This document shows, piece after piece, positions 15,295 to 23,311 of a DNA stretch of 47,916 bases. Source of the DNA: Bacteroidota bacterium. GTDB taxonomy: Bacteria > Bacteroidota > Bacteroidia > Bacteroidales > UBA4417. Numbering within the stretch: the first letter of the stretch is position 1; every line of letters begins with the position of its first letter. Position numbers and translations under genes: made by a program. Below the pieces are notes generated by a model. That model saw nothing but the letters and a program-made list of their open reading frames with translations. It was not told the DNA's origin and made no database searches. Where the stretch lies: positions 1-47,916 of the forward strand of contig JACAAZ010000002.1 in the NCBI GenBank assembly GCA_013376995.1, written 5' to 3'.

Positions 15295-16119
15295 ATGAAA
15301 AATACCAACCTAATTTACAGGCTGTCATTTCTTGCTGTGATCCTTTTGATTTCATCATTTTACAAGGTCCAAGCACAAACAGCCCCAATAAAGGAGAAAT
15401 CTGTTACTTATGTATCAGATGGTGTACAATTCAATTGCTTTCTGGCCTATAACGATCAAGTTAAAGGCAAACGACCAGCAATCCTCGTAATCCCCGAGTG
15501 GTGGGGTTTGAACGATTACACCCGGATGCGTGCCAGAAAACTGGCTGAGTTGGGATATGTAGCAATGGCTGTGGATGTTTTCGGAGAAGGAAAAACTGCT
15601 GCCAACCCCCAGGAAGCGCAATCATTTACAGGGCCTTTTTATAAAGATCCGGCGCTTGGCAAGAAAAGGCTTGAAGCTGCAGAAGCCAAACTAAAGGAAT
15701 TTGCTCTTACTGATCCTTCAAACGTTGCTGCTATAGGTTACTGTTTCGGGGGATATGTAGTTTTGAATACTGCAAAATCAGGCTCAGATCTCAAGGGAGT
15801 GGTAAGCTTTCACGGAGGACTTGGAGGTGTCAAACCAAGCAAGAAGCTTCTCAAATCAAAGATACTGGTTTGCCATGGCGCCATCGATCAATTCGTAACA
15901 AAAGAGGATGTGGAAACCTTCAAACATGAAATGGATTCCATAGGAGCCAGTTACACTTTCAAGCAATATGAAAATGCCACACATGCTTTTACAAATCCTG
16001 AATCTACGGCAAACGGAAAGAAATTTAACCTTCCAATAGCTTATAATGCAGCGGCTGACGCGGCATCATGGAATGATATGAAGCTTTTCTTCAGCCAGCT
16101 TTTTGAGATCAATAAATAG
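15295..16119 (+). CDS. exported dienelactone hydrolase family protein
   Basis: 274 residues. Signal peptide 1-28 (KVQAQ). An alpha/beta hydrolase of the dienelactone hydrolase (DLH) family: VIPEWWGLNDYTR (65-77) forms the oxyanion region, GYCFGG carries the nucleophile C150, GAIDQFV carries D198, and ATHAFTN carries H230, giving the Cys-Asp-His triad typical of DLH. The natural substrate is unknown; periplasmic DLH proteins hydrolyse esters or lactones. Pairing with sodC suggests a role in envelope stress or detoxification (inference). Confidence 0.92.
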   Translation: MKNTNLIYRLSFLAVILLISSFYKVQAQTAPIKEKSVTYVSDGVQFNCFLAYNDQVKGKRPAILVIPEWWGLNDYTRMRARKLAELGYVAMAVDVFGEGKTAANPQEAQSFTGPFYKDPALGKKRLEAAEAKLKEFALTDPSNVAAIGYCFGGYVVLNTAKSGSDLKGVVSFHGGLGGVKPSKKLLKSKILVCHGAIDQFVTKEDVETFKHEMDSIGASYTFKQYENATHAFTNPESTANGKKFNLPIAYNAAADAASWNDMKLFFSQLFEINK

Positions 16120-16250
16120 AGCTGCATCCGGATAACCTTATATTTTCTTTAGATTCTGTATTCCAATATTCCGGAATGCGGTAACGAAATCTTTATAAAA
16201 TCTTTATATCCTTGAGGGTAATCTTGATATCGAATTTATGAGTTGTATCC

Positions 16251-16273
16251 TAATTTTGCCCGAAATCATCGGG
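16251..16273 (+). promoter_or_regulatory. -7 box plus start-proximal hairpin of the kdpD-like gene
   Basis: TAATTTTG at 16251-16258 matches TAnnTTTG exactly. A CCCGA/TCGGG hairpin (16259-16273) follows at once, 5 bases before the ATG at 16279. The transcript would start in or near the hairpin, giving a very short leader. Confidence 0.4.
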
Positions 16274-16278
16274 TGGAA

Positions 16279-17361
16279 ATGGATTATTTTTTTATCAGGA
16301 AACTATCAAAAGCGAAACAATACTTATATAGTATTCTTCTGATACTAATTGTTTCTTCTGCCTGTTATTTATTTTCCGAATATACCGGCTATCATACCAC
16401 TGCCTTATTGCTGCTGGTATCGGTTTCATTGATAGCAATGTTCTTCGATTTTTCGCCTGTAATTGTGACAGCAATAGTCAGTGCATTAATCTGGAATTTC
16501 TTCTTCATTCCCCCAAGGTTTACCTTTCACATCGGCAAAAGCGAGGATATCCTGATGTTCCTTATGTACTTTGTGGTTGCCCTTATCAATGCTGCTTTGA
16601 CAATTAATATCAGGCAGTTTGAGAAACGGGAGCAGGTAAAGGAAGAGAAGGAAAATGTATTGAAGCTTTACAACACACTTTTAAACTCGCTTTCACATGA
16701 ATTGCGTACTCCTATTTCAGCTATACTGGGAGCGGCCGACAATCTCCAAACCAATAATGATAAACTTACCGAACAAAACAAATCTGACCTTGTGGCAGAG
16801 ATATCGCTGGCTTCTATGCGATTGAACAGGCATGTGGAGAACCTGCTCAATATGTCAAGACTCGAATCAGGAACCTTACAGTTAAAAAGGGATTGGTGCG
16901 ATATGACCGAACTGGTTTATGATGTAGTAAACAGGATCAATGAATATGAAACCACTCATAATTTTAATATTCAGATCCCTGAGAATATTCCATATTTTTA
17001 TGTAGATATTGGCCTTTTATCACAGGTTATTGTGAACCTGGTTCACAACGCGATTCAATATTGTCCGAAAGGTACAACCATCACTATTTACGCTACCTGT
17101 CTGATTGATCGGCTTGAGTTAATAGTTGAAGACGAAGGCCCGGGTTTTCCGGAAGAAAAAATAGCCTCGGTTTTTGACCGCTTTTACAGGATCAATGTCT
17201 CAAGAACTGGTGGAACCGGCCTCGGCTTATCTATTGTTAAAGGGTTTGTTGAAGCCCATCATGGAACAGTGTCATTAAGAAACAAGAGGGAAGGTGGTTC
17301 AGTATTTACTATTGACATTCCGGCAAAAACCTCCTATATGAATGATCTGAAAAATGAATAA
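16279..17361 (+). CDS. KdpD-like membrane sensor histidine kinase (short form)
   Basis: 360 residues from the ATG at 16279 (the frame is open 12 codons earlier to a TTG). Four membrane helices (about 15-115) form a DUF4118/KdpD-type sensor block including FFDFSPVIVTAIVSALIWNF and FIPPRFTFHI. Then a dimerisation domain with the H box NSLSHELRTPISA (phosphorylated H140) and an ATPase domain with N box VHNAIQ, G1 DEGPGF, F box FDRFYR and G2 GTGLGLSIVKG. It lacks the N-terminal KdpD and Usp domains of E. coli KdpD (about 890 residues). It overlaps the next gene by 8 bases and precedes a potassium transporter, so it probably responds to potassium or osmotic state. Confidence 0.93.
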   Translation: MDYFFIRKLSKAKQYLYSILLILIVSSACYLFSEYTGYHTTALLLLVSVSLIAMFFDFSPVIVTAIVSALIWNFFFIPPRFTFHIGKSEDILMFLMYFVVALINAALTINIRQFEKREQVKEEKENVLKLYNTLLNSLSHELRTPISAILGAADNLQTNNDKLTEQNKSDLVAEISLASMRLNRHVENLLNMSRLESGTLQLKRDWCDMTELVYDVVNRINEYETTHNFNIQIPENIPYFYVDIGLLSQVIVNLVHNAIQYCPKGTTITIYATCLIDRLELIVEDEGPGFPEEKIASVFDRFYRINVSRTGGTGLGLSIVKGFVEAHHGTVSLRNKREGGSVFTIDIPAKTSYMNDLKNE

Positions 17362-18040
17362 CCCGGAAATCCTTGTAATTGATGATGAACAGCAAATATG
17401 CAGGTTGCTTGCTATTACGCTGGAAAGCAATGATTACAAAGTTCATATTGCAAATTCTTCACGTGAAGGAATAATTGCTGCTGCGCAGTATTCACCTGAA
17501 CTGATAATCCTTGATATTGGTTTGCCGGACGAAAGCGGCCATGAAACGCTGACAAAGTTGCGATCCTGGTTTAACAAACCCATTATCGTCCTGTCCGTTT
17601 TACACGATGAACTTAACATAGTCAAAGCATTGGATAATGGTGCTAACGATTACCTGGTAAAGCCTTTCAGGACAGGCGAACTATTGGCCCGGATGCGGTC
17701 GGCACTCAGGAACACTTTAGTCAATGATGAATCTTCCATCATAAATTGTGAAGGATTGGTTATTGACCTGGCCGGCAGAAGTGTCAGGAAAGATGGAGAG
17801 TATATTAAACTTACTGCTACTGAATTTACATTGCTTTCAGTACTGGCTAATAATGAGGGCAAAATACTTACCCACCAGTTCCTTCTGCGCCATATCTGGG
17901 GACCCGGTTACATTGGACAATCACAATACCTGAGAGTTTTTATAGCTCAATTGCGAAAAAAGATCGAGAAGGATCCAAATCAGCCCGAATTGCTGATCAC
18001 AGCATTTGGAATAGGCTACAGATTTGTCTGTAATCCATGA
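17354..18040 (+). CDS. KdpE-like response regulator (OmpR family)
   Basis: 228 residues. Receiver domain 1-120 with acidic pair D10/D11, phospho-acceptor D54 (LDIGLPD), switch residues around S81 and the conserved K103-P. Winged-helix DNA-binding domain about 130-226 with LTATEFTLLSVL, HIWGP and the RVFIAQLRKKIE recognition helix, ending FGIGYRFV. Translationally coupled to the kinase by the 8-base overlap. Its likely target is the transporter gene 83 bases downstream (inference). Confidence 0.94.
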   Translation: MNNPEILVIDDEQQICRLLAITLESNDYKVHIANSSREGIIAAAQYSPELIILDIGLPDESGHETLTKLRSWFNKPIIVLSVLHDELNIVKALDNGANDYLVKPFRTGELLARMRSALRNTLVNDESSIINCEGLVIDLAGRSVRKDGEYIKLTATEFTLLSVLANNEGKILTHQFLLRHIWGPGYIGQSQYLRVFIAQLRKKIEKDPNQPELLITAFGIGYRFVCNP

Positions 18041-18123
18041 GTTAATATCTGTCATTCGATCCAAGTCATCTTTAAAATAATACTGAACCTAGGCTCCCAT
18101 TTTCAGATGGCAGCTAACCTGCG

Positions 18124-20130
18124 ATGAGAAAAGGAATAAAACTGCCCACAGAACTAAAATTTAAAGAGGTCTTTATCGGGAAAGCAAGAAGTCTTTCTGA
18201 TAAGGGTACCTTCCATAAGATATCTTTAATTGCCTTCCTTGCCTGGATTGGTTTAGGGGCTGACGGAATATCCTCCTCATCCTATGGGCCGGAAGAAGCA
18301 TTCCGGTATTTGGGACAGCACCACAGCCTTGCACTTTTTGTGGCATTAGGCACTATATTCACAATTCTTATTATAAGCACCAGCTATAAACAAATCATAA
18401 AGCTTTTCCCACATGGAGGTGGAGGATATTTTGTAGCAAGTAAACTTCTTTCCCCAACCCTCGGAATGATTTCGGGAAGTGCTCTTCTCATTGACTATTT
18501 GCTAACCATTACCCTGTCCATTTCTAGCGGTGCAGATGCCATTTTTAGTTTTCTCCCGGTTTCGCTGCATTTTCTTAAGCTAGTTGTTGCTGTTGCGGCC
18601 CTCCTCTTCCTGATTATTCTAAACATGAGGGGTGTTAAGGAATCTGTCATTTTCCTCACTCCCATATTTGTGTTATTCATGATAACGCATGTGTTTTTAA
18701 TCTGCTATGTGTTTTATGCCCGTTCATCGGATCTGACAACAACAATAACTGAGACTTCAACAGATCTTCATGCTTCCATCAGCCAACTCGGAATATTTGG
18801 AACGCTTTTCATTATTTTAAAGGCATATAGTATGGGTGCCGGAACCTTCACCGGAATAGAAGCTGTCAGCAACGGCATGCCTATATTAAGGGAACCCCGG
18901 CAGGTTACAGCCCGCAAGACCATGAACCTCATGGCTCTTTCTCTTTCCTTTCTTGTTTTTGGTTTATTGATGGGATACTCTTTGTATAAGGTCCAGATAA
19001 ATCCATTCAAAACACTAAATGCAGTATTATTAGATGCTTCAACAGCAGGCTGGAGTAAAATCATCGGATATCCTTTCGTGACCATCACCCTCATTTCAGA
19101 GGCTGCGCTCTTATTTGTAGCGGCTCAAACCGGCTTCCTGGATGGCCCAAGAATTATGGCAAATATGGCAGCTGATCAATGGTTGCCCAAACGGTTTGCA
19201 TCGCTTAGCGACAGACTAGTTAATCAGCGGGGTGTAATTATGATGGGGGCATCTGCCATTGTTCTCATGATTATTTCACGCGGAAGCGTCTCTCTGCTTG
19301 TTGTGCTTTATAGTATCAACGTCTTCATAACTTTCAGCCTTTCACAACTGGGAATGGTAAGACATTGGTGGCATTCGCGGAATAAAGATAAAGACTGGCT
19401 CAAAGGACTTCTGGTTAATGGAATAGGCCTTGTGCTTACAACATTTATCCTGATTAGTGTCATTATTTTCAAATTCGGGGAAGGTGGATGGGCAACCCTT
19501 GTAATAACAGGCACTTTAGCTTTTTTAGCTTTTAGGATCCGGAAACATTACTATGTTGTAAAATGCCGTCTTCAAAAACTGAGGCTCACATCATTCAAAC
19601 ATTTTGACGAGATCTATTTAAGACAAGGGATTGATGAAAAGCAAATAAAAAAGTTACAGTATAAACCGGATGATCCCACGGCAATCATATTGGTAAGCGG
19701 TTTTGGCGGTACAGGAATGACTGCCCTGATGAAGGTAATCGAGACCTTTCCTGGAACCTGTTCCAATATCATCTTTCTGAGAATAGGCGTGATTAATTCT
19801 AAAAATTTCAGGGGAACCAGGGAAATAGATCACTTTAAGGAATCCGTCATCAGCGACGGGCTTAAGTACATACATTATGCAAATCAATTGGGACATTATG
19901 CCCGCTATTTTTGGACCATTGGAACAGATCCAGTATTCGAAATAGAAAGGATGCTTCCAAGATTAATCAAAAACATCAAATATCCTACTTTCTTTGGAGG
20001 ACAGCTGGTATTCTCCACCAGGTATTCCTTTGAAGCACTGCTTCATAATCATACTATATTCATGGTTCAACGGAAACTATTCAAAAAAGGGCAGCCGGTC
20101 ATTATTTTACCCATCAACGTTCCGGATTAA
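18124..20130 (+). CDS. KimA-like potassium transporter (APC superfamily)
   Basis: 668 residues. About 12 membrane helices between residues 30 and 475, beginning with the GLGADGISSSSYGPEEAFRYLG motif of KimA/YdaO-type and related APC transporters (helix 1, substrate site) and containing AYSMGAGTFTGIEAVSNG. A cytoplasmic domain of about 190 residues (480-668, DDPTAIILVSGFGGTGMTAL...) takes the place of the Usp-like, c-di-AMP-binding domain of KimA. KimA imports potassium with protons at high affinity. Position behind kdpD/kdpE-like genes supports potassium uptake; an amino acid substrate cannot be excluded. Confidence 0.85.
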   Translation: MRKGIKLPTELKFKEVFIGKARSLSDKGTFHKISLIAFLAWIGLGADGISSSSYGPEEAFRYLGQHHSLALFVALGTIFTILIISTSYKQIIKLFPHGGGGYFVASKLLSPTLGMISGSALLIDYLLTITLSISSGADAIFSFLPVSLHFLKLVVAVAALLFLIILNMRGVKESVIFLTPIFVLFMITHVFLICYVFYARSSDLTTTITETSTDLHASISQLGIFGTLFIILKAYSMGAGTFTGIEAVSNGMPILREPRQVTARKTMNLMALSLSFLVFGLLMGYSLYKVQINPFKTLNAVLLDASTAGWSKIIGYPFVTITLISEAALLFVAAQTGFLDGPRIMANMAADQWLPKRFASLSDRLVNQRGVIMMGASAIVLMIISRGSVSLLVVLYSINVFITFSLSQLGMVRHWWHSRNKDKDWLKGLLVNGIGLVLTTFILISVIIFKFGEGGWATLVITGTLAFLAFRIRKHYYVVKCRLQKLRLTSFKHFDEIYLRQGIDEKQIKKLQYKPDDPTAIILVSGFGGTGMTALMKVIETFPGTCSNIIFLRIGVINSKNFRGTREIDHFKESVISDGLKYIHYANQLGHYARYFWTIGTDPVFEIERMLPRLIKNIKYPTFFGGQLVFSTRYSFEALLHNHTIFMVQRKLFKKGQPVIILPINVPD

Positions 20131-20517
20131 CTAATCCCTAAGATTATTTTTTCTGACATCTTTTCTCCCGGACCGGGTAAACCTTTCTGTTTTATCTATG
20201 AAATACAGGCTTATCCTGCTCTCATATCCTTATATCTGTTTATTTATTCTGTTTCTTCTGACAGTGTAATATTGGGAAATGATTTTAATCCTTATATTCC
20301 TTTGAACTTTTCATTGATTTTCAGTTGTTTATTATCTGTTTCTCTAAAACCGGTCTCGTCAGTCAGTGAAGGGGTCCAAGAAAAAAATCAATTATTTTTA
20401 GAGTGAAATTAATACTCACAGCTATTTCACATAATAATTATCTTTGTTAAAGGTTCAAACCGGGCTTCTTCATTGAATAGTTCATTCGTTGCCGGTTTCC
20501 TCGAAATTACACTGCAT
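20131..20517. other. intergenic region
   Basis: No convincing gene. A 23-codon hydrophobic frame from the ATG at 20198 (MKYRLILLSYPYICLFILFL...) could be a micropeptide but has no further support. The -7 box for the next gene lies at 20439-20446. Confidence 0.45.
20439..20446 (+). promoter_or_regulatory. -7 promoter box
   Basis: TATCTTTG, exact TAnnTTTG, 72 bases before the ATG at 20518. Confidence 0.4.
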
Positions 20518-21531
20518 ATGGGATTCTTCGATAATATGTTTAAAGGGATAAAGCATTATCCTGATTCTGTGAGAAAGAGAGTTATTCTTTCAGCTGAAAG
20601 TCTTTCGCGGATAGTAATTGAATCCATTGCTTCTGCCAGTAACTCCAACGATATTGATACAAAAAAATCAAGGTTGGATTATGCAATGAAAAAGCTGGTG
20701 GAACTTATAAAACTAGCCAATGAATATCCTTTCCTCGACTTTCGGAAGATCTCCTCAATTTATGATTCCATAAGGGAAATAAGAAATGAGATCAAGGAGA
20801 TGGAATCAAGTCAGGGCCAGCCTCAAATTCAGGAACCTGGCAGCCAGCAGTCTAATACCACTAAAAAAACAAAAACGGCGGGCCAGGGAGCAGAATCGGC
20901 TGTTTGTCCGTATTGCTCTCATATACTTCCTATCATGCCGCAACGCAGAACGATCTGTCCTGCCTGCAATAAGACCATTTATGTTTGGTATTCCACCAAG
21001 CAGAACATGAAAAAACTAATTACTGAAGATGAAGCATTAAAAATTGAAAAAGAAATTTCTGAAAATATTGAACGCTATGAAATCCTGAATAAGCATCAAA
21101 CACTGGATGAATCGGAAGATGAAGTAATTAATGTTCAGTCAAAGCTGAAGGAAAATGATCCCAATGCCACACTGGATGATGCATACATGTTCCTTTTGGA
21201 TAAAAAGATCAAGGACACTGATCATGATGGTGAAAAAGCCAGGTTGTATTACCTGAAAGCATTGATGCTTGACAATTCAGGTAAGGAGTTTTTTGCTTCG
21301 TTGGAAGAATCACGGAAATTTGAATTGCAACACCTAAAAAAGCATGAATTTGTCAAAAAGGTTCAAATTATTACTTCCCCTGATTCATGTGAAGCCTGCA
21401 AAACAAACTCAGATACAGTAATTTCCATTGATGAAGCACTAAAAGAAATGCCCCTACCCCATAAAAATTGCCATAGGGCTCTTTATAGTGAAAGAGGATT
21501 TTGCCGCTGTTCGTACCTGATCGTAAATTAG
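20518..21531 (+). CDS. zinc-ribbon protein with MuF-like C-terminal cysteine motif
   Basis: 337 residues from the ATG at 20518 (open earlier only to a TTG). No signal peptide, so cytosolic. Residues 1-98 are helical; 100-125 are a low-complexity linker; 130-150 form a zinc ribbon (CPYC ... CPAC, C130, C133, C147, C150); 165-280 are charged helices; 291-331 carry a second cysteine set, CEAC ... PLPHKNCHRALYS..GFCRC (C291, C294, C318, C329, C331). The last block resembles the C-terminal end of phage Mu gpF/SPP1 gp7-like proteins (..PH.NC.C.C). No phage genes surround it. Function unknown; probably a metal-bound nucleic-acid or protein-binding protein. Confidence 0.75.
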   Translation: MGFFDNMFKGIKHYPDSVRKRVILSAESLSRIVIESIASASNSNDIDTKKSRLDYAMKKLVELIKLANEYPFLDFRKISSIYDSIREIRNEIKEMESSQGQPQIQEPGSQQSNTTKKTKTAGQGAESAVCPYCSHILPIMPQRRTICPACNKTIYVWYSTKQNMKKLITEDEALKIEKEISENIERYEILNKHQTLDESEDEVINVQSKLKENDPNATLDDAYMFLLDKKIKDTDHDGEKARLYYLKALMLDNSGKEFFASLEESRKFELQHLKKHEFVKKVQIITSPDSCEACKTNSDTVISIDEALKEMPLPHKNCHRALYSERGFCRCSYLIVN

Positions 21532-21563
21532 TCAGGAATCTTGCCTGTAAGGTTAACTTCCCT

Positions 21564-22859
21564 TTACCATGTTAATTTTCCTATTTCCATTCTGACAGAT
21601 TCTTCAGAAGGATTGATCGGGAAAACCAGGTCCGGTTTAAGGTAATACAGATTCCGGCCTTCTTTAAAACGGATTTCACCACCACCAGTAATATTCAACA
21701 TAATAATAGCTTCCCTGTTGATTTTTCCTTCTGAAACTTCTCTCATTAAGGATGCTGTTGCAACTGCTGCTGCCGGGTGAATGTCGATCCCTTCCAGTTC
21801 CAGGAATTGACCGGCTGCCAATCTTGCTTCCTCGTTGGTTACCGGAAGAATGTCTCCTCCTGCATCCACTAAGGCATCGAATAATCCGCCTGCAATGGAA
21901 TAAGGAGGTTTTCGATTTGAAAGGACTTTCGCATCAATGATCTCAACATGTTTGCGGGCAAGACCGTCATTGTAAGGAAGCAATGCCCTGGATCCTGCTT
22001 TCCATGCCTCATACATCGGAAGAAAAGGTGCATTTTGTGAAAGCATTAGTTTCATTTTATGGTCTCCATACCTTCCATCCTGCAAAAACCTGAGATTTGC
22101 TTCCCAGGCCGCAATGGCACCTGTGCCGGATCCAACTGCCTGGAAATAAAGATGCGGAATCATTCCAATTGTAGTTGTGGCAGACAATACAGTTGTTCCC
22201 ATTCCATCCCTGCGAGCAACATTTTTTGCACCGCCTTCGGCGACAAATCCGTTAATGGTAGCAGCAATATTTGACAAATGAATTGCATCAAAATAATCCC
22301 CTCCTTTTTGGCTTGCAATCAGCTTGACACAAGGATCAAGCGGCCCATCAAACCAAAGAGCATCCAGGTTATCCATTGGAACACATAGCAACAAAGGAAT
22401 TTTATTATCAGAACACACCCTTGCAAATGCACGTGCCGTATTGCCGGCGGAGGCCACCACAAGGACCTTCCCAGGGTTTTGATCAAGCCTGGCACAAACC
22501 GTATATGCCTCTGTTTCCTTGAAAGAACAGGTTTTCATGAAGGCGCCTTTTTCAGGCCAAAACCCGCTGAAAGTAATATATAAATTTTCCAATCTGAGCA
22601 TACCGGCTAAACCCGCACTTTTGTAAGTAACCGGAGCTGAGGAGCCCATGAGGGCCGTATGGATCGGAAGCCAATCCTGAAACCTGTAGATACCGCAAGA
22701 ATCATCGCCAACATCCAGCCTTTGCTTTTCATATACGGCTCTAATCAGCGCCGGAACAGATTCCCCCGGAGCTTCCAGAAGCCAGCCACTATCATTGAAT
22801 ATAGCTTTAGTATGAAATGATTGCAATACATACCCGGAACTCTTTCTCTGTTCAGTCAT
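21564..22859 (-). CDS. cysteate synthase (PLP-dependent)
   Basis: 431 residues. A threonine-synthase-like fold II PLP enzyme that makes L-cysteate from O-phosphoserine and sulfite. Seen: AVYEKQRLDVGDDSCGIYRF near the N terminus, characteristic of cysteate synthases; the PLP lysine in TCSFKETEA (K114); SAGNTARA (137-144) binding the substrate phosphate or carboxylate; GSGTGAIAAWEA as the glycine loop; and NITGGGEIRF near the end. In methanogens the product feeds coenzyme M; in Bacteroidota it feeds sulfonolipid (capnine) synthesis. An exact -7 box lies 21 bases before the ATG. The usual partner acyltransferase is not in the window. It converges with the zinc-ribbon gene. Confidence 0.88.
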   Translation of the reverse strand: MTEQRKSSGYVLQSFHTKAIFNDSGWLLEAPGESVPALIRAVYEKQRLDVGDDSCGIYRFQDWLPIHTALMGSSAPVTYKSAGLAGMLRLENLYITFSGFWPEKGAFMKTCSFKETEAYTVCARLDQNPGKVLVVASAGNTARAFARVCSDNKIPLLLCVPMDNLDALWFDGPLDPCVKLIASQKGGDYFDAIHLSNIAATINGFVAEGGAKNVARRDGMGTTVLSATTTIGMIPHLYFQAVGSGTGAIAAWEANLRFLQDGRYGDHKMKLMLSQNAPFLPMYEAWKAGSRALLPYNDGLARKHVEIIDAKVLSNRKPPYSIAGGLFDALVDAGGDILPVTNEEARLAAGQFLELEGIDIHPAAAVATASLMREVSEGKINREAIIMLNITGGGEIRFKEGRNLYYLKPDLVFPINPSEESVRMEIGKLTW

Positions 22860-22879
22860 CCTATGTTACATTATTTTCG

Positions 22880-22887
22880 CAAAAGTA
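22880..22887 (-). promoter_or_regulatory. -7 promoter box of cysteate synthase
   Basis: On the minus strand TACTTTTG, exact TAnnTTTG, 21 bases before the ATG. Confidence 0.45.
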
Positions 22888-23238
22888 TGAAATCGGTATA
22901 TTCCTAAACCGGGTATCAGGATATTACATACGGTGCACATCTGTTCTCCGCTCAGGACAGGCTCAAGCTTTCCATTTCAAATGATGCAGAACCACACTGA
23001 ATGGTCAAAAATTTGCCTGATCTGAATAATTCCTGATACTTATGAACAGCTTTTAGATCGTACACAAAAAAAGATTGAATATTTTCTTGAAAATCTATTC
23101 AAATGAGATAAATATGTCGTTTTCCAAATCCCTCTGCCAATAAGCAATTCAGAAAAACAGAGCTATAATATACGGATTTTTCAAAATTATTATTTTATTA
23201 AATGCTGTATTTTATTAACAATATATCAATAAATGAAA

Positions 23239-23246
23239 TATTTTTG
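23239..23246 (+). promoter_or_regulatory. -7 promoter box of the giant surface protein locus
   Basis: TATTTTTG, exact TAnnTTTG, about 65 bases before the TTG start at 23312; the following leader is very AT-rich. Confidence 0.4.
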
Positions 23247-23311
23247 TATCACCTTTCAATAAAATCCCTGATTACTAAGCTCTAATATACTAATAATTAA
23301 CCAGTATACAA

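Larger units (their letters stand above)
22860..23311. other. divergent intergenic region
   Basis: Between cysteate synthase and the first giant surface protein. Holds a promoter box on each strand. A weak plus-strand frame from the ATG at 22981 (MMQNHTEWSKICLI, TGA, IIPDTYEQLLDRTQKKIEYF...) ends at 23106 and may be gene debris. Confidence 0.4.

Noticed and set aside
22981-23106. 42-codon plus-strand frame with one internal TGA
   Set aside because: Too short and too AT-rich to separate from chance; only mentioned in the intergenic entry.
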